Shown: one piece after another, positions 23,343-34,944 of the stretch
Position numbering within the stretch: the first letter of the stretch is position 1
Layout: each line of letters begins with the position of its first letter
Assembly: GCF_047495875.1 (NCBI RefSeq)
Contig: NC_092460.1
Location: forward strand, 1,302,001 to 1,366,000
Origin: Pithys albifrons albifrons
Lineage: Eukaryota; Chordata; Aves; Passeriformes; Thamnophilidae
Direction of reading: 5' to 3'
Length of the DNA: 64,000 nucleotides
Position numbers and translations under genes: made by a program
The notes under the pieces: model-generated
Seen by the model: the letters and a program-made list of their open reading frames with translations, nothing else
Database searches by the model: none
Told to the model about the DNA's origin: nothing

Positions 23343-25369
23343 CTACAACAAAAAGGCAACATTATTTCCAACACTGAGGAGAATTTCCTGTCAGAAATAA
23401 CTCCATTGTGCATTTGCCACGGGACTGTCCCACCCAAACAGCTCTGGGGGCACTCACAGACCACACAGAGCCCTCCAGCTCCCCCTCTACCCATCCTTAG
23501 ATGCTCAGGTGGGTTGGTCATAGCAGGAGAAGACACTTCCCCATCAGAAATCCAGATATTTAAAGAAATCCCTTCTTTAAATCACTTTTTAAAAGAAATT
23601 ACCCCATCAGAAAGGTTTTCAGAGTAGCAGAACAGGCATCCAAATAACCTTCTTGGAATGACTTTGTAGTAGATCTTTCCACTCAAACTATACATGGAGA
23701 TTATGGAGCCTCTTGGTTTCGACACATCAAGACCAGCAGCACAACTGAGTCTGGAGGTGTTTGAAAAGCCCATGGAAATGGCTCTTTTTATGGTGCAGGG
23801 AAGGAAATCTGAGGCCAGAGAAACCTGCACCAACATCACAGCCACGAGAGCTGCTAAGAGGAAAGAAATGTGAATATTCTGGTTGTTCTCATCCCAAGTC
23901 TCCAAGGACACCTTGCATGGCCATTCCTTTCACTCTGAATAGCTGAGCAGCAAATTAAACCACTTTCAGGAGCCTCCTTTTGTTTGAGTGGGAACAATTG
24001 TGGTGCTCTCCCAAGGCCTGCAGCTGAGGAACAACATCCCAGAAACACCAGGGAGATGATTCCTGCTCTTGTGCAACAGGATCATTTCCAGTCTAAACTG
24101 GAATATTCTTATCTTATTTGTTCAATTTCCTTGTTAATCACACAAAGTAAAGAGAATTCAGAATATTTGTCTGGTAAAGTCACGTAAACTGAGTGGGAAA
24201 GGAGAGATAAAGGGAGATGGGGAGAGGGGAAGAGCAGGATATTCGTCAGGGATTTCTGAGAAGATAATTTTCACCTGGGCAGCAGGTGAGGGGGGAGACC
24301 TGCAGAGCTGCCTCCAGCTCTGGGGGCCCAGCAAAAGGTCAGGGTTTAGCTCTACAACTTCATTAAACCATAAAATAGTTTCTCAATGAATTCACCTGAT
24401 GAATGCAGAGATGTTTCTGTCTTCCCTTGAGAAGAAGATCTTCCACATGACTATGAGTTGGGGACATAAAACCATCCCAACCAAACCCAACCCCACACAT
24501 TTCCCAGAGGAAGCCAACAAGCTCCTCTTTTAACACATGAAAAATTATCACAATCAAATCCCTTCGTAAAATGCTCTTCTGAGTTTGTCTCACCAGCTTT
24601 ATTACCTACACTACTGGGATCCTTTTATTTCCAGAAGTAAAGGCAGCATCTGACTGAGAGGGAAATGGGTGATACAGCCACGAGTGCTCCTGGAAAACAA
24701 GGGGCAAAATTTATCTCCTTGTTATGCTGCAATGAAGCTCCTGTGCCATAAACAGATACTGTAACAGAATAAATAAGAATGGCACCAATGATCATAATCC
24801 TTATTCTTTATGGGCCAGCCCAGAAATCAGGATCCAGGATCCCATTTTTCTTGGCACTGCAAGAAACAGAGCAGAGGAGACAGACAGCTGGGGAGGTAAT
24901 AACATGTGTGATGGACAGGATGCTCTGGGAGGGAAGGCAGAGAGAGGCAAAGGCTGGGACAGGGAAATAACTGGGACCAGCAGACAGAGCTTGTCATGTC
25001 CCCAAGCAGGGCCAGCAGGAAGAGCTGCACATGCAGAGATTTCCAAAGGGACAGAAAGGGGAACAGAGCAGCTCACAAACATGATGGGAATTCTTTGCAG
25101 GAAAGGAGTTGAGAGAGGCAGTCACGGAGGGGAGGGGAGAACTGGCAGAGCAAAATGTGGGAGGATGGAGAGAACCTTCTTCCAGCATTTCTGGGGGAAA
25201 AGGGACTTCTGGACCAACAGGGATGTCTGATTCCAGCATCAGATTTGCTGCACTGGAAAGGCAGGGGAATACATATGGGCTGGATGAGGATCAAGCCAGC
25301 CTGGAAAAATCCCTGTGGGGCAGAGCTCGGGGCCAGCTGATCCCAGCAGGAGAGGGGAGGAGCAGGGGA

Positions 25370-25404
25370 ATGCCAGCAATGCCAGCAATGCCAGCAATGC
25401 CAGG
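25370..25404. repeat. 9-bp tandem repeat, about 4 copies
   Basis: ATGCCAGCA is repeated almost perfectly, the last copy ending in GCCAGGA. It is short and probably polymorphic, and no function is implied. Confidence 0.9.
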
Positions 25405-26006
25405 AACAGGCTGCCAGAGTTACCTGGGGCACTGCGGTTGGAGGGGAGTCAAGGAAGAGATCAGAGCTGCTGTGGATGGACAGGCTGGAGGGAGAGACAC
25501 AGAGCAGCAAGATTTATATGGGCATTTGTCGGAAATAAAAGGCTGAGATATAAATCCAGCCCTCATTACGTGCCAGAGAATCCACACAGGAAGAAATGCT
25601 TCTCATTCCTGCCCTATTAATGGCTCTGCTTTAATCCACAGTCATTCAGAGGTGAGGAGCCCATTCTGCCCCACGTTACTCACATGGCATAATTCATTCC
25701 CACACTCAAATTGAGATGGAAAATCAGAACAGTTTCAGGCTAAGCTGTCTCACTGAAAGGCAGTGCCCAATAATTCCTAAATACAGGTCAGCTTTAGATG
25801 AATTGTGGCTCTTTTTTCACTGCACAGACGTGAAGTGAGAAGGGACAGGCTGGTGGTGGTGAAGAGTTGGCTGAACTGTGTTATTACCTGGAGACACGTG
25901 GGATGAGCCCCCACCTCTGCCAGGTCCTGGCAGCAGCAGCACCACCTTCACCACAGGGGGGGATGTTTGCTGGAGGGGCAGCTCGTGGGCAGGGGCTGCA
26001 GAGATG

Positions 26007-26073
26007 GGCCCTGCCCATGGCAGGGGCTGCAGCCAGACAAGCCCTCCCAGCCCAAATATTCCATGATTCCACG
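26007..26073 (+). mobile_element. CR1 LINE tail fragment
   Basis: GGCCCTGCCCATGGCAGG, GCCCTCCCAGCCCAAATATT and CCATGATTCCACG form a diverged terminal CR1 tail in sense. Confidence 0.65.
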
Positions 26074-26587
26074 TGCTGCTCACTGGGGCTCCTCTGCTCA
26101 CCACACATCTGACCTCAGGGAACAAGTTGCTGTGAAAAACAGGCCTAGGAAGAGAGAACACTCATTTTCTGGCACAAATACAATAATACAGTAAAATCTG
26201 GCTCATCAGCCGAGGGCTTCTGTACTCCACATTACGTGTATTATATATTTAAATTCATGGAAATGTTTACTTTGATACTTATATTTCATGGGCTATAAAA
26301 CAATAATAACCAACTCCAAATTAGTCATTTCCTTCAACATAATAAAGTCACAATGAGAAAAAATTTGTAGCTTCCAGTTGTTGCAACCAGTGTTTGAAAC
26401 ACCATGGAAATCTCTTCAGCAGCCATTAGAGTCTAATTGCTCTGGAAAGCTGCAGGAGAATTACCACAGCTTTTTGTTGCTGTTTGTTTTGCTGGAGGAA
26501 AGTTAATTTTGTTCAGAATTATTAACTATTTCAGTCTCCTTATTCCTAACAAACAGAGAAGTGAATTGGGATACTCTGTTCTTTATT
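26074..26587. other. Unique AT-rich sequence
   Basis: No gene or repeat is seen. It includes AT-rich tracts such as ATTATATATTTAAATTC near 26237. Confidence 0.5.
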
Positions 26588-26720
26588 GTAGAATCACTAA
26601 GGCTGGAAAAGACCTCCCAGATCATCAAGTCCAGCCCTGACTATGAGGTTCTATCAAAACATTTTTCTACAAAATAAATCCATCAGCTCCTTTCTCCTGA
26701 ACCTTCCAGAGAGCACCTCA
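26588..26720 (-). mobile_element. CR1-like 3-prime end, antisense
   Basis: TAGAATCACTAAGGCTGG, AAAAGACCTCCCAGATCATC and AAGTCCAGCCCTGAC are the antisense of a CR1-type tail (GGACTTGATGATCTGGGAGG). Similarity fades after about 26645, so the far boundary is uncertain. Confidence 0.65.
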
Positions 26721-27329
26721 GAGCTGCCAAAGCACCTGATTATACATTATACATTATACATTGCCAATGTACATTTGGTGGTAAACTGAATATCCAGGTG
26801 CAGTTTTATAATCCCAGTTTAGTGAATGATGCATTTTCTTCTGTAAACACAAAAGAAAAAAACAGTTAAAATATAATTAATAATGGTATTTTTTACCAAT
26901 ATGTATTGATGTAATTATTTGGTATTTTAAAAAGTCTATATTTTATCTAATAATTAAGAGACTGTATTTAATCTATATTAGTTGATTACTATATTTTATC
27001 TAATAATTAAAGACCATTTAATTCAGATTAGTTGAAGGACACCCTTATATTCCTTTCTAAGGCTGATGTCGTGTGGGGCTTCAGTTTGGAGAAGCAACAA
27101 GAAGTACTTGAGAAAGAAGACAAAGAAAGGTGATGCTCAAGTGCTGATCTGAGACTGCCAATGTCTTGTTCTTAGCTCTGTGACAAATGCCCTGGAGCAG
27201 CTGGAAACAGGAGCAGGGAGGAGCAGCCCTGCTTGCCATGCCCTGCCTGGGTGCAGGTTCTGCCAGGCAGGAGGGGGTTGGTCCTGCCCTGTCCTCTGCT
27301 GTCCCACAGGGCTTGAACCAATGGAAATA
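26721..27329. other. AT-rich sequence with short direct repeats
   Basis: Three 8-bp copies of ATTATACA lie at 26739-26762. A 22-bp direct repeat (CTATATTTTATCTAATAATT plus AA) lies at 26936-26957 and 26989-27010. The block 26840-27015 is very AT-rich. No coding signal is present. Confidence 0.8.
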
Positions 27330-27540
27330 TCACAGACTCTCAGGAACCTCAAATTCCATTGAATTCTAAACCTCTGCCATGGGCAGGGACACCTCCCACC
27401 AGCCCAGGATGCTCCAACCTGGCCTTGGACACTCCCAGGGCTGGGGCAGCCACAGCTTCTCTGGGCACCTGTGCCAGGGCCTGCCCACCCTCCAGGGAGA
27501 ATCCCTTCCTTATGAACCCTCCTTGGCTGAGGTTCCAAAG
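27330..27540 (-). mobile_element. CR1 LINE 3-prime fragment, antisense
   Basis: CTGCCATGGGCAGGGACACC, TCCCACCAGCCCAGGATGC, ACTCCCAGGGCTGGGGCAGC and CACAGCTTCTCTGGGCACC are the reverse complement of the standard CR1 3-prime region, ending near AGAATCCCTTCCTTA. The tail toward 27330 is heavily diverged. Confidence 0.88.
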
Positions 27541-30250
27541 CCAAGGAGTCAGACCTGTCCATGTGCCCAGTGAACCCAGTTAGCAAATCAAATGCCAAAA
27601 TCAAATTCCTCAAGGATGGAGCACAGAACTCCTCAATGGCACAGACATGTCACTGGAACAAAGGAAACATCTGTCAGGGTTTGTTGTGCTTGTGCATCAT
27701 TAAGATGCCTCAAACATCATGCAGCACCATCAAAATTGCCATGAGATGATGCCCTCCTGCTGCTGCTGCTTCCATGTGCAAAAATGCTCCTTAACTTGGA
27801 GAACATTCAGAAAAACATGCTCAGTATTTAGCCACCATCCTGGTTTCTCCAGAAGCTTTCAGCAGCAGGAGCACCAAAGTCAAGATGATTCATTGGATCA
27901 ATAATTCTCAGGCCTGCACCTAAAAGGGTGAAAAATGTGAAATAACCTGGGGGAAGAGAAATGATTGTAATGCTCAGCAAAATGGGTAATGAGGCTTGGG
28001 AAAAGCAGACTTTGAGGGGAGGGGAGGGGAGGGGAGGATGCCCAGGTTTAACCTTGCCCTGCTCCAGCAGAACTTTGCCCCTCTCAGGTGAGCTCTGCAG
28101 CCCCCAGACAGTTTGCTTGGCTCAGGATTTTCACTCTTTGGCTGATTGGCCTTTTCCTTTGCCCATTTTCATACACTGGTTATGGCAGGAGGACTTGGCA
28201 TCCTTTCCAGCCCACAATATCCCTGATCTCTACTTATTGACTGGTTGGGTTTGTAGCTCAGTTACACAGAGGCACAGAAAGCAAGACTTTTTCATTCTTC
28301 CCTAACTGCAAGTTTTGTTTTTAATTCCATCTTTCTATTCCATTGATTACCATCCAACTCCAAATAAAAAAATTCTTCCCCAAATCCAAACCTTCTCATA
28401 CTTTCACTTCCCTCACACAACCCAATGCCATCCTACACACAAGTATTAGTGCTCAGAGCTAAATAAATTTTCCTATCTAATCAACAATTATCCATAATGA
28501 ACTTTCTGCTGCTGGTTCAAATTCAGCAGTTTCTCTTGCCTGGTGTGAGACATAAAGGAAAAAGTGGTGGCACATGGAATATAATGTTTTATGAAGTGAT
28601 TTCTGAATAATCACACTTTAATTTTAGAGCTGGTTAACAGCCATAGCAAATGGCAGGCAAAAGAACTGATGTGAGCAGCATGACCTATGGAAGTGCTGCA
28701 GATTCAGCTGGAAAAACCCTTTAGTAGGGAAAGGTCTCCTCGTCCCCAGCCTATAAATCATGCAGTAAAAATGCAGCTCAATTGCAAAAGCAAATAGTTG
28801 TGTAATTCTCTATCTCTGTAGTCATCTGGGTGGTAATAATGGGGTAAGTAAAAAGAAATTTTTGTCCTGGCTGAAGTTGCATGAAAATGTGGAAGCTGTT
28901 GAATTGCTCCTGGTGCTCCAGAGAAATAACCCTGAGACTGGTTTGCTTGGACACCTGATTGAACCAACAGTCCAAGTTCCAAGGTCAAGCTCAGCCACCT
29001 CTCTCCTCTCAGAAATGCCACTGCTCTCAGGGCTTCAGCAGGATTTGGAGCAGCTCCTGGGGGGGTTTCTGCTGAGCCACAGGATGGGAGCAAACCCTTC
29101 CTACATTTGGGGAATTTTCAGGCAAACATTGGTTGCAATTATTTTATCTACAACAGAGGGGCATTTAAAGGGAGAGAAAAAAAGCAGAGCTGAATATTTT
29201 CAAAAGATTGTTGGTTTGCTTTCTCAGGTGGGATCCTTCTGGTGGAAACACACACTACCCACCCTGTTATTAATTACTGTCAATTGTAACACAGCAAAAA
29301 TAGATTGCAAATATTAAACCACTGTGTAACTACAGGGAAAGAAACCCAAACTACTCCTTACGTGTATTTATTTTCCAGGCTATCAACTTGCAGTCCCAGA
29401 GACGTCAGAGCAGCTGAGACCTGTGGATTACCTGATCAATAGCAAGCAAGAATGAAAGCACTCTCAGTTCTCTGGGAAAAGTCAAGGAACAGAGAAATAA
29501 TCCTGGCAGCAGCGAGTCAGTCCCAGGCAGCTGGAGGAGGTGGCACAAAAACGGAGGACAAATGTCAAGCACACAGACAAATGGCCCTGCTGAAGTGAGA
29601 AAGCAGCAGTTAGCAGAGCATCTTTGCAAGGGCTCCCTGGGTCAGCCCTTCCTCTCCTCCTCCCCCAGGAGAGCTCTTGGTGGGAGAAAAAAATTAATCA
29701 TGGAAGCAAATTCACGTGAGGCTGCAGCATTTGTCAAACTCATGGCCCCAGTTTTTAAGCCACGGTCACATCGACCTTCCTGTCATTTTTAGGCTGGAAA
29801 ACAGAGGAGGAAAAATCACAGGGCTTCAGAGCATGCAAGGGCAACTGCTCTGCAAATCCCCATGTCTGCAAAGGCTTCTTTCCTTACCAAAGACATTTTT
29901 CTTCCTCTGAGTTTAAATTAATGAAAAGACAAATATGTTTTAAGTGGTAGGAGTGAGCCAATGGTCCCACATGAGGGAAATTGTCCATTCTGCCCATTAC
30001 CAGGAAAACAAGTCAGAACAGGGGGGGTGTGTTATCTTCCAAGTCCCAGATTTACTATAAAATACTCTTTTTACCATTGCTAACTAGATATTAAATTCAG
30101 ACTACACCTGTCCTGGCCTCTACCAGAGCAGTGTTGCTGCACTTGCAGCAGAAGAGCTGAACCTGACCTGGAAAGGGCTGGACCCTCCTTGGTGGGGTTA
30201 AGGATGTGCTTGTTCTCCAAGGCCTGAGCCCAGCTAAGCCACAGGGCAAA
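27541..30250. other. Unique non-coding sequence
   Basis: Includes a (GGGGA)5 stretch at 28016-28038. A 151-codon plus-strand frame at 28862-29317 is opposed by a minus-strand frame over the same DNA. Neither has good splice sites or a recognisable domain. No transposon was identified. Confidence 0.45.
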
Positions 30251-30787
30251 GCCCGGCTCGGGGGAAGAGCCGCGGGGCAAAAGCCCGGCTCGGGGGAAGA
30301 GCCGCGGGGCAAAAGCCCGGCTCGGGGGAAGAGCCGCGGGGCAAAAGCCCGGCTCGGGGGAAGAGCCGCGGGGCAAAAGCCCGGCTCGGGGGAGGAGCCG
30401 CGGGGCAAAAGCCCGGCTCGGGGGAGGAGCCGCGGGGCAAAAGCCCGGCTCGGGGGAGGAGCCGCGGGGCAAAAGCCCGGCTCGGGGGAGGAGCCGCGGG
30501 GCAAAAGCCCGGCTCGGGGGAGGAGCCGCGGGGCAAAAGCCCGGCTCGGGGGAGGAGCCGCGGGGCAAAAGCCCGGCTCGGGGGAGGAGCCGCGGGGCAA
30601 AAGCCCGGCTCGGGGGAAGAGCCGCGGGGCAAAAGCCCGGCTCGGGGGAAGAGCCGCGGGGCAAAAGCCCGGCTCGGGGGAAGAGCCGCGGGGCAAAAGC
30701 CCGGCTCGGGGGAAGAGCCGCGGGGCAAAAGCCCGGCTCGGGGGCAGCCGCGGGGCAAAAGCCCGGCTCGGGGGCAGCCGCGGGGCA
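30251..30787. repeat. 32-bp CpG-rich minisatellite, 17 copies
   Basis: The unit is GCCCGGCTCGGGGG, a three-base variable site, then AGCCGCGGGGCAAAA. By direct count, four units have GAAG at the variable site, then seven have GAGG, then four have GAAG, then two 30-bp units have GC only. Each unit has four CpG and two long G runs. The array is a small, dense CpG block in otherwise CpG-poor DNA. All long frames over it (231-273 codons, both strands) result from the repeat. Confidence 0.98.
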
Positions 30788-31187
30788 ACCACCTCCTTGA
30801 GCCTCTGCCAGGGCTGGCAAAAGCAGTGCCTGCTAAGACCCCGTGGGGCTGGGGCAGCCCCAAAGCCTCAGGCACTGCTGCTGTGCCCTGGCAGAGCTCT
30901 GGGCTGGGGGGGCCAAGCGTGGGCTGTGGCAGCTGCTGCCAGTCCCAGTGGTGCCCCCACAGCAGGAGCTGCCTTGGCTGCCCCCCAGGCCCTTGGCACA
31001 GGGGCAGCACAATCCACACATGGATAAACCCCCATTACCTGGGCAGCTCTGCAGCAGATGGGCAGCTCCCTGCCCCCCAGGGGAAGGGGCACACAGGGCT
31101 CAGTGCTCCAAAGGGGGCTGCCTTCAACACCCTGGGCAGGGCACAGTCTGACAGACACTTCTGAGAGGGAATGAACCCTGCTCTGGG
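30788..31187. other. GC-rich spacer between two minisatellites
   Basis: About 400 bp of GC-rich DNA (CTGGGGCAGCCCC, GCTGCCTTGGCTGCC). No gene was recognised. Several frames are open on both strands because of composition. Confidence 0.5.
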
Positions 31188-31832
31188 CATGTGGGACCCC
31201 TCTCCGAGGTGTTCTGGGCAGGTGGGACCCCTCTCCAAGGTGTTCTGGGCAGGTGGAGTCCCTCTCTGGGCTGTTCTGGGCACGTGGGGTCCCTCTCTGG
31301 GCTGTTCTGGGCATGTGGGGTCCCTCTCTGGGCTGTTCTGGGCACGTGGGGTCCCTCTCTGGGCTGTTCTGGGCACGTGGGGTCCCTCTCCGAGGTGTTC
31401 TGGGGGCACGTGGGGTCCCTCTCCGAGGTGTTCTGGGCACGTGGGGTCCCTCTCCGAGGTGTTCTGGGCTCGTGGGACCCCTCTCTGAGCTGTTCTGGGC
31501 ACGTGGGGTCCCTCTCCGGGCAGTTCTGGAAGTGTGGGGTCCCTCGCCGAGCTGTTCTGGACATGTGGGGCCCCTCTCCGAGGTGTTCTGGACATGTGGG
31601 GCCCCTCTCCGAGGTGTTCTGGGCAGGTGGGACCCCTCTCCGAGGTGTTCTGGGCAGGTGGGACCCCTCTCTGGGCTGTTCTGGGCATGTGGGGCCCCTC
31701 TCTGGGCTGTTCTGGGCATGTGGGGCCCCTCTCTGGGCTGTTCTGGGCATGTGGGGCCCCTCTCTGGGCTGTTCTGGGCATGTGGGGCCCCTCTCTGGGC
31801 TGTTCTGGGCAGGTGGGACCCCTCTCTGAGCC
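31188..31832. repeat. 31-bp minisatellite, 20 copies, E-box-containing
   Basis: The unit core is TGGGCTGTTCTGGGCACGTG followed by GGGTCCCTCTC. The second half varies as CACGTG (six units, in the left-centre block), CATGTG (right block) or CAGGTG (both ends). The first half varies as CTGGGC or CCGAGG. The CACGTG hexamer is the palindromic bHLH E-box. Long frames on both strands (up to 334 codons) reflect the repeat. Confidence 0.97.
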
Positions 31833-33478
31833 CTCCCAGCCATCCCAGTCTGTAGGATTCCAGATATTTCATAAATCAGTAGTAGTTACCTGCATTGGTC
31901 CTTTATTTGTATCTTGTGTAGTTCAGGTGTTTCCCCACTTCTGAAGTTCTCACCAGAGGATTCTCCAAACCTGCAGAAATCCCTGTGGACCAGAAACCCC
32001 AAGTGCATCAGCCCTCAGGCTGTGGGGAGCTGTCACTGCCTGGATGAACACTTTGTAAGTGCTTTACAACCAGGTTCCCTCACAGGGTTTGGCTCTTTCT
32101 ACACAGCAACAGCAATGTCCCATCACTTTATCCAGGTGTATTTGTTTGCTCCTTCACAATTCTCTCAGTTGGATTAAGCAGTGCTGGTTGATTCAGTACT
32201 TTCTTTGAATCATGAATTGAAAGATACTCCACAAAAAAAAACCACTGGAAAAGCTGAAATTCTCCCATAAATGATCTTCTCAATCACTTTTGGGGCATTG
32301 CTCTCACATCTGCCTCTCCAGATCATTGTTGGGGAGAAGTCTTGCTTTAATCAAACATATTCATAGTGTGATACAAACTCTTATCAAAACACCATTTTCT
32401 CCAGAAATATTTCTAAGTGCATCCAGTAACAAGAATAAAAAGATCTTTTCTTCCAGCCCTGTGCTGGGGCCCTGTGGGGGTTCTGTTCAGCCTTTTCCCA
32501 ATGGATAAGTGAGGGGAAAGTTGGAATCCAATCCTGGGAAGTGTTCCCAGTGAAGGTAACGGGATTCTGCTTGAGTGAGGCCTGAAGAATTCAGCTAATT
32601 GTTGGTAATTTTCTCCTTTCTTGTACAGAATGATGGAAATGCTGTGGAGGAGCAATCAGGCTGCTGGGAAATTACACATTGAAGAGAAAATGAAAGATTT
32701 CAGTTGGGTCTGGGCCACTTTGAGGGGCAGCTCTAATCTTGCACAGATTTAAAAGGAATCTTTTTAAAATTTTTGCTCAATTGCCAAGCCCTTACCCGTC
32801 AGCACCTCCTTGATGTCTTCTCAGAGCCCAGGAATGTGATCCCTCTTCCCACAACCCCCAAATGCACTCACCAATGCACCAAATGCACTCACCTGATGTC
32901 CTCAGGACTTGCCCACACCAAAATGAACCCATCCCTGCTCTGCCCTCCCCTCCCAGTGCTGCTGGCCCTGGAGACACCTGCAGGTTTTCATTCAATTTGT
33001 CTTCTCTGCTTTTTGTTCCACTTGGGGAGAACAGACCACACCTCTCAATTAGCAAACACCTCTGCTGCTAATGAAGAGGACAGACAGAGGGACAGGCTGC
33101 AGTGTTGCTGACTACCAAAATGGCCTTTCCAAAGTATAGCCTGGCCTAAAAACCAGGGTAGAGACTCCAGCCTGACCCACCCAGTCCCTCCCTACCACCA
33201 CAGGCCATGAGCCCCCACTGTCTTGGTTCTGTGGTGTCCCCCACTGCAGCTGCTGAGCATCATTCCATGCTCTGCTCCCTCAGAATAGGGGCTCCAGGTC
33301 CCCACCCTTTAGTGACTTTGGGTCTGAACTCACCCAGGAGATGTTTCTGCTGACCTGACTGCCTGTCACCATCGCTCTGGCTCTGCAGTCACCCTCAGGT
33401 GTTTCATCCTGATGCATCTGCACAAAACACGTTGGTCTCTGGAAAGAGACTTTTCTTCAGGTTATGGAGTGATAGGAC
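31833..33478. other. Unique sequence
   Basis: No repeat family was recognised. A plus-strand splice-flanked frame at 31921-32054 (acceptor TATCTTGTGTAG, donor TTT/GTAAGTG, frame containing SPEDSPNLQKSLWTRNPK) is noted. A second frame is almost equally open over the same DNA, so this is not convincing. Confidence 0.4.
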
Positions 33479-33615
33479 ACCCTGGAAGTGTCCAAGGCCA
33501 GGTTGGACAGGGCTTGGAGTAGCCTGGGCTGGTGGGAGGTGTCCCTACCCATGGCAGGGATGGCCCTGGATGGGCTTTGAGGTCCCTCCCAACACAAACC
33601 AGCCTGTGATTCTCA
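33479..33615 (+). mobile_element. CR1 LINE 3-prime fragment
   Basis: CCCTGGAAGTGTCCAAGGCC, GGACAGGGCTTGGAGTAGCC, GGTGGGAGGTGTCCCTACCC, GGGCTTTGAGGTCCCTCCC and CCAGCCTGTGATTCTC form a sense CR1 3-prime end, truncated upstream. Confidence 0.9.
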
Positions 33616-34093
33616 TCCAGCTTTGAACTGCTGGGCTGTTTCTACCAGCTCCTTTTGGGATTCTGTTGAAAGCCAGGCTGTGATGCTGATGTGGTTCCTA
33701 CACCTGTTCTGACTAACACTCCTCCTGGACAGTTGTGACCAGAGTGTTAAACAGCATCTACATGCCATGGTTTGCAGAGCTGCTCCAAGTTCTGGTTTGT
33801 AATGAAATATCTACAAGAATATTAAAGTCCTTCTCTTCCTCTGTCATTTAAAAATGCAATTTTCCAGTTATGGCTGCAATTTTTCATTTCTAAGTCCCAA
33901 AGCACGTAATCTTGTACCTTTTAGTGTTATTCATACTATTTTCATTACTGCAGCCCTCCCAGACATCCATTTCCTCCCATACACCAAACCTCCCCTGCCC
34001 TGGCAATGCCTCCCCAGCTCCTGTGGCCCTGCAGGTTTGATCAACTTATTGCCAGCCTCAGAACTCTTCCTAATGAGCTCTACTAACTCCAGC
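33616..34093. other. Unique sequence
   Basis: AT-rich then pyrimidine-rich unique DNA leading into the next minisatellite. No gene signal is visible. Confidence 0.5.
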
Positions 34094-34944
34094 CCTACAG
34101 AGGAGCTCTGCTCTTGGCATTAACCACACCTACAGAGGGGCTCTGCTCTAACCACACCCACGGTGGGGCTCTGCTCTAACCACACCTACAGTGGGGCTCT
34201 GCTCTAACCACACCTACAGAGGGGCTCTGCTCTTGGCATTAACCACACCTACAGTGGGGCTCTGCTCTAACCACACCTACAGAGGAGCTCTGCTCTTGGC
34301 ATTAACCACACCCACGGTGGGGCTCTGCTCTAACCACACCTACAGAGGGGCTCTGCTCCTGGCATTAACCACACCTACGGTGGGGCTCTGCTCTTGGCAT
34401 TAACCACACCCACGGTGGGGCTCTGCTCTTGGCATTAACCACACCCACGGTGGGGCTCTGCTCTTGGCATTAACCACACCCACGGTGGGGCTCTGCTCTT
34501 GGCATTAACCACACCTACGGTGGGGCTCTGCTCTAACCACACCCACAGTGGGGCTCTGCTCCTGGCATTAACCACACCTACAATGGGGCTCTGCTCTTGG
34601 CATTAACCACACCTACAGAGGAGCTCTGCTCTAACCACACCTACAGAGGAGCTCTGCTCTTGGCATTAACCACACCTACAGTGGGGCTCTGCTCCTGGCA
34701 TTAACCACACCCACAGTGGGGCTCTGCTCTTGGCATTAACCACACCTACAGAGGAGCTCTGCTCTTGGCATTAACCACACCTACAGAGGAGCTCTGCTCT
34801 AACCACACCTACAGAGGAGCTCTGCTCTTGGCATTAACCACACCTACAGTGGGGCTCTGCTCCTGGCATTAACCACACCCACAGTGGGGCTCTGCTCTAA
34901 CCACACCTACGGTGGGGCTCTGCTCCTGGCATTAACCACACCTA
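34094..34944. repeat. 35/28-bp minisatellite, 26 copies
   Basis: By count there are 17 long units (35 bp, containing GCTCTTGGCATTAACCACAC) and 9 short units (28 bp, GCTCTAACCACAC), which lack a 7-bp block. Together they account for the span. Every unit carries TAACCACACC. The preceding segment varies as ACAGTGGGG, ACGGTGGGG, ACAGAGGGG or ACAGAGGAG. Long and short units are intermingled and not blocked. Confidence 0.98.

Larger units (their letters stand above)
20786..26006. other. Unique sequence, probably intronic in part
   Basis: Contains the best candidate exon (23231-23342) and a weaker 201-bp minus-strand segment ending in a GTAAGTG donor (21726-21926). A 17-bp direct duplication, TGGGCTGTACTTTGGCA, lies at 22676 and 22696. 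A T-run with adjoining A-run is at 23027-23050. A 9-bp ATGCCAGCA array spans 25370-25404. No transposon was recognised. Confidence 0.4.

Noticed and set aside
23582..23911. Minus-strand frame with a hydrophobic start and acceptor TTTCTTTCCTCTTAG
   Set aside because: No donor gives a phase compatible with the neighbouring candidate exon, and the peptide resembles no family.
28758..29317. 151-codon plus frame and 111-codon minus frame
   Set aside because: Mutually overlapping on opposite strands, with no domain and no convincing splice pair.
30080..31872. Long Pro/Arg/Gly-rich proteins on both strands
   Set aside because: They are translations of the 32-bp and 31-bp minisatellites. Several frames and both strands are open.
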